Below are positions 1 to 5,561 of a stretch of DNA of 9,132 nt, in pieces. Position 1 is the stretch's first letter. Every line of letters begins with the position of its first letter. Location of the stretch: contig JAKAMO010000097.1 in NCBI GenBank assembly GCA_021812825.1, forward strand, positions 1 through 9,132, written 5' to 3'. Under the pieces are notes generated by a model, which did not search any database, was not told where the DNA came from, and was given only the letters and a program-made list of their open reading frames with translations. This stretch comes from a bacterium (GTDB lineage: Bacteria; Elusimicrobiota; Elusimicrobia; Elusimicrobiales; UBA9959). Made by a program: the position numbers and the translations under genes.

Positions 1-648
1 GGGTTCACGAAGAAGATGCGGGCCCGCGGCTTCCGGATCTTCAAGATCAAGACCGGCGTGGACATGGACGAGGACTTCAGGCGGCTGGAGGCGGTGCGGA
101 AGGCCGCGCCGGGCTGCGCGGTATACCTGGACGCCAACTGCGCGTATACCGCCGCGGAAGCGGAGAAGTTCCTGAAGGCGCTGATGCGGCGCGGCATACG
201 GCCGGAGGTGGTGGAACAGCCGGTGAAGAAGGACGACTTCGACGGGCTGGCCTACCTCTCCCGGAAGCTGCCCATGCCGGTCTGCGCCGACGAGTCCGCC
301 TATTCCCTGGACGACGTCTTCCGGCTGCTGCGCCGCGGCGCCGTGACGGCCGTCAATATAAAGCTTACCAAGCTGGGTTTCCTGCGCGCCCGCGAAGTCT
401 GGGCGCTGGCCAGAGCGAAAGGGGTCAAGCTGATGATGGGGGAGATGCTGGAGAGCGAGCTCGCCTCCTGCGCGGCCGCCCATTTCGCGGGCGGCCTGGG
501 CGGCTTCGACTTCATAGACCTGGACACCCCGTTCTTCATCAAGGACAGCGGCATGCGCGGGGCCTCGTTCCTCTCCAGGGACGGGGTCTATTCCCTGGAC
601 GGGGTCAGGGCCGGCATCGGCGTGACGCCGGCGAAGGCTCGCGGGTGA
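1..648 (+). CDS. Dipeptide epimerase (L-Ala-D/L-Glu epimerase type, enolase superfamily), 5'-truncated
   Basis: Enzymes of this family interconvert the alpha-carbon stereochemistry of a dipeptide residue by Mg-assisted proton transfer, typically L-Ala-D-Glu from peptidoglycan recycling. The frame is open from base 1, so the N-terminal capping domain (roughly the first 130-150 residues) lies outside the window; the ATG at 16 is internal. Visible barrel residues, numbered from that ATG, are the KIK base motif (K10, K12), metal ligands D39 (LDAN), E67 (VVEQP) and D92 (ADES), and the opposite base K116 (NIKL). The intervals D-E 28, E-D 25 and D-K 24 equal those I recall for the Bacillus subtilis enzyme. 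A GEMLES stretch (142-147) and a DLD motif (168-170), which contacts the dipeptide in characterised members, argue for dipeptide epimerase over muconate cycloisomerase. Substrate specificity cannot be fixed from sequence. The stop overlaps the next start (GTGA). Confidence 0.88.
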   Translation, partial: GFTKKMRARGFRIFKIKTGVDMDEDFRRLEAVRKAAPGCAVYLDANCAYTAAEAEKFLKALMRRGIRPEVVEQPVKKDDFDGLAYLSRKLPMPVCADESAYSLDDVFRLLRRGAVTAVNIKLTKLGFLRAREVWALARAKGVKLMMGEMLESELASCAAAHFAGGLGGFDFIDLDTPFFIKDSGMRGASFLSRDGVYSLDGVRAGIGVTPAKARG

Positions 649-1292
649 GGAAAGCCCTCCTCTTCCTTCTGCTGGCGGCACCTGCCAGCGCTCAGAACCT
701 GCCGGACCTCCCCGACCTGGGCGACCTGCCGGAACCTACAAGGTACCTGGCCGGCTATATCAACGCCGGGATCGGCAAGAATATCCCCATAGGCGGCCAC
801 TGGGGCGATAAGACGGCGGGCTTCTCCTCCTCCTCCTCGTTCAGCCTGTCCGTCTCAAAACGGGTGGACGAGGTCCTGAGCTACGGGGCGGAGACCTTCT
901 ACGCCGGCGCCCATAAGAACAAGGCCTCCTCCGGCCTGCAGCTGCGCATCATCGCGCTCGCCCCGTTCGTCAGGGCCTCGTATTCCGAGGGCCGCCGGGT
1001 CTTCTACGGCATACTGGGCGCCGGGGTATACCAGTGGCGGCAGCCCGGCTACACTTCCGGCGGGCTGCGCTTCGGCGCGGATTCCGGCTCCAGCATAGGG
1101 CTCAACCTCGGCGGCGGAGTCGCCTACCCTTTCCTGTTCGGGACCATGGGCGGCCTGGAACTGCGCTGGCACCATATTTTCAGCGTGAAGGGGGCTTCCC
1201 TGGACCTGGGCTCCGCCGACAGCCTGAACCTGGCTTTTTCCCTGCAGTACGGGGTCTGGAGGGATAAAAAAAGCCCCGTTCCGACCCCTTGA
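645..1292 (+). CDS. Predicted outer-membrane beta-barrel protein, 215 aa, function unknown
   Basis: The protein begins with a clear Sec signal peptide (MRKALLFLLLAAPASA, likely cut after A16). A short acidic and proline-rich linker follows, made of LPD-like triplets at 18-30. The rest is glycine, serine and aromatic rich, with alternating polar/hydrophobic segments such as residues 64-71, 101-111, 119-128, 153-162, 169-176 and 194-206. That is the look of a small barrel of about eight strands (OmpA/OmpW size); no specific family was recognised. The last strand-like segment ends in VW at 206-207, but a charged and proline-rich tail (RDKKSPVPTP) follows, whereas many barrels end on the aromatic residue. 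The start is GTG at 645, four bases overlapping the epimerase stop, with GAAGG at 633-637 as a modest ribosome binding site, so translational coupling is likely. Porin, adhesin or structural roles are all possible. Confidence 0.72.
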   Translation: MRKALLFLLLAAPASAQNLPDLPDLGDLPEPTRYLAGYINAGIGKNIPIGGHWGDKTAGFSSSSSFSLSVSKRVDEVLSYGAETFYAGAHKNKASSGLQLRIIALAPFVRASYSEGRRVFYGILGAGVYQWRQPGYTSGGLRFGADSGSSIGLNLGGGVAYPFLFGTMGGLELRWHHIFSVKGASLDLGSADSLNLAFSLQYGVWRDKKSPVPTP

Positions 1293-1316
1293 CAACCGGA
1301 TTAGGCCTGCTATACT
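1289..1316 (+). promoter_or_regulatory. Sigma-70-type promoter overlapping the end of the barrel gene
   Basis: A perfect -35 box TTGACA (1289-1294) overlaps the TGA stop of the upstream gene. It is followed after 16 bp by TATACT (1311-1316), which matches five of six bases of the -10 consensus. Transcription would start at about 1321-1325. It is the best promoter-like match I noticed in the window. It faces the hairpin-rich intergenic region and the ftcD operon. The match is seen in sequence; activity is inferred. Confidence 0.65.
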
Positions 1317-1320
1317 ATAG

Positions 1321-1404
1321 GTGGACGCCGCCTAGCGGCCTCCAACTGTGAACTCCCCGAAGGAAGGGGACGCGAAAACCCGCCAAAAGCGGGTTTTCGC
1401 ATTT
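1321..1404 (+). ncRNA. Candidate structured leader RNA or small RNA
   Basis: Between the strong promoter and a terminator-like hairpin lies a stretch of about 80 nt with no plausible reading frame and three consecutive stem-loops. Stem 1 (1323-1343) pairs GGA with TCC and GCCGC with GCGGC around a CTA loop, with one C-C mismatch. A single-stranded stretch, AACUGUGAA-like, spans 1344-1352. Stem 2 (1354-1370) pairs TCCCC with GGGGA around a purine loop GAAGGAA. Stem 3 (1372-1400) is the terminator-like hairpin. It could be an attenuating leader of the ftcD operon or an independent small RNA. I could not match it to a known riboswitch or RNA family. Pairing was worked out by eye, so existence as an RNA is an inference from promoter plus terminator. 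Confidence 0.38.
1372..1404 (+). terminator. Intrinsic terminator-like hairpin
   Basis: GCGAAAACCCGC (1372-1383) and GCGGGTTTTCGC (1389-1400) form a perfect 12-bp stem around the loop CAAAA. Read as a classical terminator, the GC core is CCCGC/GCGGG, followed by TTTT, CGC and ATTT. The U-tract is therefore short and interrupted, which lowers confidence. The A-run before the core would serve as the U-tract on the opposite strand, so it may act in both directions. It may end the epimerase-barrel transcript, the short transcript starting near 1321, or both. It could also attenuate transcription into ftcD. Confidence 0.5.
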
Positions 1405-1405
1405 A

Positions 1406-1420
1406 CGGGCGCCCTGCCCG
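1406..1420 (+). other. Short GC hairpin after the terminator-like stem
   Basis: CGGGC (1406-1410) and GCCCG (1416-1420) form a 5-bp stem with loop GCCCT, followed by TTATTGT. It could be a weak second terminator or extra leader structure. The stem is short enough to arise by chance in GC-rich DNA. Confidence 0.25.
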
Positions 1421-1437
1421 TTATTGTGGGGAAACTC

Positions 1438-1462
1438 GATAATTTTGTTTAATTATATTAAT
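1438..1462 (+). promoter_or_regulatory. AT-rich patch, possible second promoter for the ftcD operon
   Basis: A run of about 25 bases is almost pure A/T and stands out from the GC-rich surroundings. It contains two -10-like hexamers, GATAAT (1438-1443) and TATATT (1454-1459). Neither has a recognisable -35 box at 16-18 bp, so a standard sigma-70 promoter is not well supported. The patch could be an UP-like or bendable element, an AT-rich recognition site, or a promoter for another sigma factor. It lies about 115-140 bp before the ftcD start. Confidence 0.28.
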
Positions 1463-1463
1463 A

Positions 1464-1478
1464 GGCAGCCGGGCTGCC
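1464..1478 (+). other. GC-rich inverted repeat in the ftcD 5' region
   Basis: GGCAGC (1464-1469) and GCTGCC (1473-1478) form a perfect 6-bp stem with a CGG loop, directly after the AT-rich patch. There is no downstream T-run, so it is not a terminator. It may be an operator-like palindrome or leader structure. Low confidence because GC-rich DNA yields such stems easily. Confidence 0.25.
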
Positions 1479-1505
1479 GGGCCGTCTGGTGCGCCGCCGT
1501 TCGAT

Positions 1506-1560
1506 GAGCATAGCTCCTGATACGGCACAAGCATAGCTTAGTAGCGCCTGATACGGCACA
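1506..1560 (+). repeat. Two-copy tandem repeat just upstream of ftcD
   Basis: The segment TAGCTCCTGATACGGCACA (1511-1529) recurs 31 bases later as TAGCGCCTGATACGGCACA (1542-1560), with one mismatch in 19. A second repeated element, AGCATAGCT (1507-1515 and 1530-1538), lies ahead of each copy. It is a small inverted repeat (AGC-ATA-GCT) whose flanking bases are G..C in copy one (1506, 1516) and A..T in copy two (1529, 1539), so the pair is kept while the bases differ. Copy two carries extra bases between the palindrome and the conserved tail. The array ends 17 bases before the ftcD start. Repeated operator half-sites or paired RNA elements in the leader are the plausible readings. Two copies are too few for a CRISPR. 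Confidence 0.6.
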
Positions 1561-1567
1561 GCCGGCT

Positions 1568-1573
1568 AGGAGG
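1568..1573 (+). promoter_or_regulatory. Ribosome binding site of ftcD
   Basis: AGGAGG lies four bases before the ATG at 1578 and fixes that start. It directly follows the palindrome AGCCGGCT (1560-1567) and the tandem repeat. CTCCT in the first repeat copy (1514-1518) and GCCTCC in leader stem 1 (1338-1343) are complementary to parts of it, so masking of the site is conceivable but undemonstrated. Confidence 0.75.
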
Positions 1574-1577
1574 CTTC

Positions 1578-3068
1578 ATGGGTAAATTCGTGGAGTGCGT
1601 TCCCAATTTCAGCGAAGGAAGAGACCTTTCCAAGATCAACGCGATAGTGGACGCCGCCAAGGGTGTGCCGGGAGTTCTGGTACTGGACGTAGAAAAGGAC
1701 GCCGACCATAACCGCACCGTTCTCACTTTCATGGCCCCGGTGGAGACCGCGGCCGACGCCATGTTCGCCGTCACTAAGAAGGCGGCCGAGCTCATAGACC
1801 TCAATCATCATAAAGGGGAGCATCCCCGCATGGGAGCCACGGACGTGGCCCCGTTCATCCCGGTGATGGATTCCACTATAGAGGATTGCATAAAGCTGGC
1901 CGAGAAGGCCGGCGAGCGCATAGGCCGCGAGCTGCAGATACCCGTCTATCTTTACGACAAGGCCGCCCGCGTCGAGACCCGCCGCGACCTGGCCAAGGTG
2001 CGCAAGGGACAGTTCGAGGGCCTGCGCGAGGAGATAGGGAAGAACCCCGAGAGGGTGCCGGACTTCGGCCCCAACCATATTCACGCTACCGCCGGGGCCA
2101 TGGCCGTAGGCGCACGCAACCAGATAGTCAATTTCAACGTCAACCTGGCGACGAAGGACATGGACTTCGCCAAGGGCCTGGCCAAGAAGATACGCACCAC
2201 CGGCGGCGGTCTGCCGGCGCTGCGCGCCAAGGAGATCTTCCTGGAGAGCAAGGGCCAGGTGCAGATGTCCACCGTGCTGACCGATTACCGGACCACCTCC
2301 ATCAAGCGCGCACTCGACGAGATGAAGAAGGAGCTGGACCCGAAAGGCATAGCCATAACCGGCACCGAACTGATAGGCCTTACCACGCAGGAGGCGCTGA
2401 CCGACTACGCCGTGGAGGAGCTGAAGGTGCAGGATTTCAAGAAGGACGAGCAGGTGCTCGAGACCAAGCTGCTGAAGCTGCTCAGCTCCTGGGAGAGCGG
2501 CGCTAACCTGTTCGTGGACGCGCTGGCCAACACCGACCCGACCCCGGGCGGCGGCGCGGCCGCCGGCATCAGCGGCGCGATGGGCTGCGCGCTGGGCCAG
2601 ATGGCCATAGGCATCACCCTGCGCGGCAAGAAGCTGGAAGAGGCGAAGAAGCCGGCCCTGAACGAGCTGCTGGCCCGCCTGGGCGAGCACCGGGCTTCCC
2701 TGCAGGCCTGCGTGGGGGAGGACGTCGCGTCCTTCAACGGCTTCATGGAAGCCATGAAGATACCGAAGGAGAACCCGGAGCGCAAGGTGAAGATGCAGGC
2801 CGCGCTGAAGTACGCGGCCGAGGTGCCGCTGAAGACCGCCCGCCTGGCCTCCGAGGCCATGGCCGGCCTCACCGTCTGCGGCGCTTCTATATCCAAGCAC
2901 GTCATCTCCGACTACCACAGCGCCCGTTACCTGCTGGAGTCGGCCGTGCGCTGCGCGGCCGAGAACGTGTTCATCAACGCGGACGGCCTTGAAGACAAGG
3001 TCTTCGCCGAAAAGATCGTCAACGAAGTGAAAGGCTACCTCGCCGCGTGCGAGGCGGTAAAAGCATAA
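1578..3068 (+). CDS. ftcD: Bifunctional glutamate formimidoyltransferase / formimidoyl-THF cyclodeaminase
   Basis: The enzyme moves the formimino group of N-formimino-L-glutamate (histidine breakdown) to tetrahydrofolate, then releases ammonia to give 5,10-methenyl-THF, in the cytoplasm. The N-terminal transferase shows CVPNFSEGRD (7-16), the block HHKGEHPRMGATDV (77-90) with H82, the catalytic histidine position of the mammalian enzyme, VYLYDKAAR (123-131) and PDFGPN (161-166). The second transferase lobe runs to about 300. The cyclodeaminase domain starts near 311 with the hallmark DPTPGGGAAAG (320-330) and continues as helices to the C-terminus. At 496 aa it is shorter than human FTCD (541 aa), mainly through a reduced linker. 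AGGAGG before the ATG at 1578 supports the start. It is first in a four-gene operon, 13 bp ahead of the dehydrogenase gene. Both halves look intact; many bacteria encode them separately. Confidence 0.94.
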   Translation: MGKFVECVPNFSEGRDLSKINAIVDAAKGVPGVLVLDVEKDADHNRTVLTFMAPVETAADAMFAVTKKAAELIDLNHHKGEHPRMGATDVAPFIPVMDSTIEDCIKLAEKAGERIGRELQIPVYLYDKAARVETRRDLAKVRKGQFEGLREEIGKNPERVPDFGPNHIHATAGAMAVGARNQIVNFNVNLATKDMDFAKGLAKKIRTTGGGLPALRAKEIFLESKGQVQMSTVLTDYRTTSIKRALDEMKKELDPKGIAITGTELIGLTTQEALTDYAVEELKVQDFKKDEQVLETKLLKLLSSWESGANLFVDALANTDPTPGGGAAAGISGAMGCALGQMAIGITLRGKKLEEAKKPALNELLARLGEHRASLQACVGEDVASFNGFMEAMKIPKENPERKVKMQAALKYAAEVPLKTARLASEAMAGLTVCGASISKHVISDYHSARYLLESAVRCAAENVFINADGLEDKVFAEKIVNEVKGYLAACEAVKA

Positions 3069-3081
3069 ACAGGAGAGTTAA

Positions 3082-4722
3082 ATGGCAAGCATCGACGCTA
3101 TATCACGCAATTTAATGCTGGACAGCCTCAAGGAGTACGCCAAGAGGCGCATCCCTTACGACCTGGTCCGCGAGCTGGACGAGAAGAACGAGTTCCCCGA
3201 GGACATCCTGAAGGAGATGTACGACCATAACGTCCTGGGCCTGCACCTGCTGATGATCCCGGCCGAGTACGGCGGCGTCTCCGGCGGCACCTTCGACATC
3301 TACCGCGTCTGCGAGCAGCTCGCCCGCATAGACCTGGGTATCGCCACCGGCGTGTTCGCCACCTTCCTCGGCACCGACCCGCTCAACGTCGGCGGCACCG
3401 AGGAGCAGAAGGAGAAATGGCTGACCCGCATAGCCAAGGAGAACCTGCTGGTGGCCTACGGCGCCACCGAGCCGGACGCGGGTTCCGACCTGGTTAACCT
3501 GCGCACCCGCGCCGAGCACGTGGTGAAGAACGGCAAGATAGCCGGCTACCGCATCACAGGCAACAAGCAGTGGATCTCCAACGGCGGCGTGGCGGACCTC
3601 TACACCATACTCGCCATGGCCCCGGGCGGCCCGTCCTGGTTCCTCGTGGAGAGGAACACCGACGGCTTCTCTCCCAACAAGCACGAGGACAAGCACGGCA
3701 TCCGCCTCTCCAACACCGCCGGCCTGTCGCTCGACAACGTCTATGTCCCGGCCGAGAACCTGATAGGCATGGAGGAGGGGAAAGGCCTCCTGCAGGCGCA
3801 GGCCGTGTTCGGCTATACCCGCCTGATGGTGGCCGCTTTCGGCCTCGGCGCCGGAGCGGAGGCGCTGGAGCAGGCGGTGCGCTACAGCCAGCAGCGCGTG
3901 CAGGCCGGCACCCCGCTCTCCGAGAAGCAGGGCTATACCCACAAACTGATAGTGCCGAACGCCTGCCGTCTCGAGGCCGCGCGTTCCTACATCGAGGAGA
4001 CCGCGCATAAGCTGGACTCGGGCGACCACGGCCTGCAGACCGAGGGCGCGATAGCCAAGTACACCGCTACCGAGGGCGGCAACCGGATGGCGGAGGACGC
4101 CATCCAGGCGCTGGGCGGCTACGGCTACACCCGCGACTTCCCGGTGGAGAAGATCAAGCGCGACGTGAAGATCACCTGCATCTACGAGGGCACCAGCGAG
4201 ATCATGGAGATGACCATCTACCGCGGCCGCTGGCAGGAGCATTTGAAGACGCGCGGCCGCTACTACATGGACCAGGCCGACAAGCTCGATGAGCTGCACG
4301 CGCAGAAGCCCGGCGTGGGCGCGCATGCCGCGGCCCTGGCGCTGCGGGCGCTGTCCGCCGTGATGGAGGAGTGCCGCGTGCAGAAGCTGACCCGCCACCA
4401 GCACGTGACCTTCAAACTGGGCAAGTTGATAGCCGACGCCGAGGTGGCCGCCTGCTTCGCGCGCGCCGCGGCGGCCGACAAGTACAGCGAGACCGTGCGC
4501 TTCGAGGCGCCGGCCTGGCAGGCGATGGCCCGCGTGTTCGCCCGCGAGACGGCGCTGAGGACGGCCGTGGAGGGCCTGGCGCTGGTGCTGGGTGCCGCCG
4601 ATACGGCCGGCACGCTGGCCGACGCGCTCAACCTGGACTCCATCCAGGCCGAGCAGAAGGGCCAGGTCTCCGACATGGACCTGGTCGCGCAGAAGCTCAA
4701 GCAGACTTTCAAGGCGAAATAA
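3082..4722 (+). CDS. Acyl-CoA dehydrogenase, long form with C-terminal extension
   Basis: A FAD enzyme that forms the alpha,beta double bond of an acyl-CoA (or runs in reverse as an enoyl-CoA reductase), exchanging electrons with EtfAB. The N-terminal helical domain covers about 1-120, the beta domain starts with YGATEPDAGSD (126-136), and the C-terminal helical domain holds ALGGYGYTRDFPVEKIKRD (343-361) and CIYEGTSEIM (366-375). E369 sits at the catalytic-base position used by short- and medium-chain and butyryl-CoA dehydrogenases. At 546 aa it is about 160 residues longer than the usual 380-aa enzymes. The extra part (about 390-546) is helical and alanine rich, resembling the added domain of VLCAD/ACAD9-type enzymes. 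Chain length or natural substrate cannot be told from sequence. AGGAGAG (3071-3077) precedes the ATG. It is 16 bp from etfB, so EtfAB is the likely partner. Confidence 0.92.
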   Translation: MASIDAISRNLMLDSLKEYAKRRIPYDLVRELDEKNEFPEDILKEMYDHNVLGLHLLMIPAEYGGVSGGTFDIYRVCEQLARIDLGIATGVFATFLGTDPLNVGGTEEQKEKWLTRIAKENLLVAYGATEPDAGSDLVNLRTRAEHVVKNGKIAGYRITGNKQWISNGGVADLYTILAMAPGGPSWFLVERNTDGFSPNKHEDKHGIRLSNTAGLSLDNVYVPAENLIGMEEGKGLLQAQAVFGYTRLMVAAFGLGAGAEALEQAVRYSQQRVQAGTPLSEKQGYTHKLIVPNACRLEAARSYIEETAHKLDSGDHGLQTEGAIAKYTATEGGNRMAEDAIQALGGYGYTRDFPVEKIKRDVKITCIYEGTSEIMEMTIYRGRWQEHLKTRGRYYMDQADKLDELHAQKPGVGAHAAALALRALSAVMEECRVQKLTRHQHVTFKLGKLIADAEVAACFARAAAADKYSETVRFEAPAWQAMARVFARETALRTAVEGLALVLGAADTAGTLADALNLDSIQAEQKGQVSDMDLVAQKLKQTFKAK

Positions 4723-4738
4723 CCAAGGAGACTTTGAG

Positions 4739-5530
4739 ATGAACATCGTCGTTTGCGTAAAGCAGGTTCCCGACAGCACCGAAGTCAAGATCAACCCGGA
4801 GACAGGCCACCTGATACGGGCCGGCGTTCCGAGCATCATCAACCCGTACGACCATTTCGCCCTGCAGATGGCGCTGGAGCTGAAGAAGAAGCACAACTTC
4901 AGGCTCACGCTGGTCTCGATGGGCCCGCCGCAGGCCAAGGCCGTGGTCCAGCTGGGCCTGGCGCTGGGCGCGGACGAGGGGATACTCCTCTCCGACATGG
5001 CCTTCGCCGGCTCCGACACCTGGTCCACCTCCTACGCGCTGGCCAAGGCCATCCGCAAGATAGGCAAGACGGACATCATCTTCTGCGGCATGCAGGCCAT
5101 AGACGGCGACACCGCCCAGACCGGCCCCGGCATTGCCCAGCAGCTGGGCATCCCGCAGGTCACCTTCTGCGAGAAGGTGGACGTGGACGGGCGCCGCGTG
5201 CTCGCCCGCAAGCAGATAGACGGCGGCCACGAGCTGCTGGAAGCCCGGCCGCCGGTGCTGATAACGATGGTGGTCCCGAAGGACCACGTACCCGCCTATC
5301 CGTCGCTGCCGGCCGTGCACGAATCCCTGAAGAAGCCGTTCCACGTCTGGAGCGCCGAGGACGTGGGCGCCGAGGCCCAGTACCTCGGCCTCAAGGGTTC
5401 CCCTACGCAGGTCAACAAGATCTATCCGCCCCCGCAGAGGGAGAAGGCGACGATGTTCTCCGGCTCTGGCCAGGAGGGCGTAGAGAAGATACTCGAGATA
5501 ATGCGCGGCGAGCATTTCATCGGCGAGTAA
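4739..5530 (+). CDS. etfB: Electron transfer flavoprotein, beta subunit
   Basis: The beta subunit of the heterodimeric flavoprotein that carries electrons between acyl-CoA dehydrogenases and NADH, ferredoxin or quinone systems. The 263-aa product opens with the typical IVVCVKQVPD (3-12), has NPYDHFALQMALELK (35-49), DTWSTSYALAKAI (93-105) and the nucleotide-binding loop GMQAIDGDTAQTGP (117-130). The IDGDTAQ form resembles clostridial, bifurcating-type EtfB, where this site holds a second FAD; the human type reads IDDDCNQ and holds AMP. The frame stays open upstream to 4592, but AAGGAG (4725-4730) eight bases before the ATG at 4739, and the family's standard N-terminus, fix the start. The gene lies between the dehydrogenase and etfA in the same operon. 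Bifurcation itself is inferred. Confidence 0.95.
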   Translation: MNIVVCVKQVPDSTEVKINPETGHLIRAGVPSIINPYDHFALQMALELKKKHNFRLTLVSMGPPQAKAVVQLGLALGADEGILLSDMAFAGSDTWSTSYALAKAIRKIGKTDIIFCGMQAIDGDTAQTGPGIAQQLGIPQVTFCEKVDVDGRRVLARKQIDGGHELLEARPPVLITMVVPKDHVPAYPSLPAVHESLKKPFHVWSAEDVGAEAQYLGLKGSPTQVNKIYPPPQREKATMFSGSGQEGVEKILEIMRGEHFIGE

Positions 5531-5561
5531 GGACCATTTCAAAGGATCACAGGAGAGAACG

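Noticed and set aside
1348..1380. Resemblance to a c-di-GMP-I riboswitch (GGGACGC followed by AAA, with a GC-rich element near 1468)
   Set aside because: The CAAACC strand, GAAA tetraloop and receptor stem are missing, and the possible second half is about 90 nt away beyond a terminator-like hairpin. The match is probably chance.
1321..1404. Known folate-linked riboswitches (THF, ZTP) or SRP RNA as identity of the leader
   Set aside because: CCGCCTAGC and GAAGGAAG recall ZTP and SRP motifs, but the order, loops and flanking conserved bases do not fit those families.
1491..1510. tRNA T-arm (GTTCGAT at 1499-1505)
   Set aside because: The flanking bases cannot form the T-stem, and no acceptor or anticodon arm is visible around it.
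1506..1560. CRISPR array
   Set aside because: There are only two imperfect copies, the intervening sequence is itself partly repeated, and no cas gene is present.
4592..4738. N-terminal extension of etfB starting at an upstream ATG
   Set aside because: The added residues are low-complexity R/S/W/T sequence in a shifted frame of the dehydrogenase gene. The ATG at 4739 has a good ribosome binding site and gives the standard EtfB N-terminus.
3112..5028. Very long antisense open frame opposite the dehydrogenase and etfB
   Set aside because: It runs antisense to two clearly recognised genes, its product is rich in L, H, G, V and R without family motifs, and such frames are expected opposite GC-rich codons. 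The antisense frame at 1566-2918 is rejected for the same reason.
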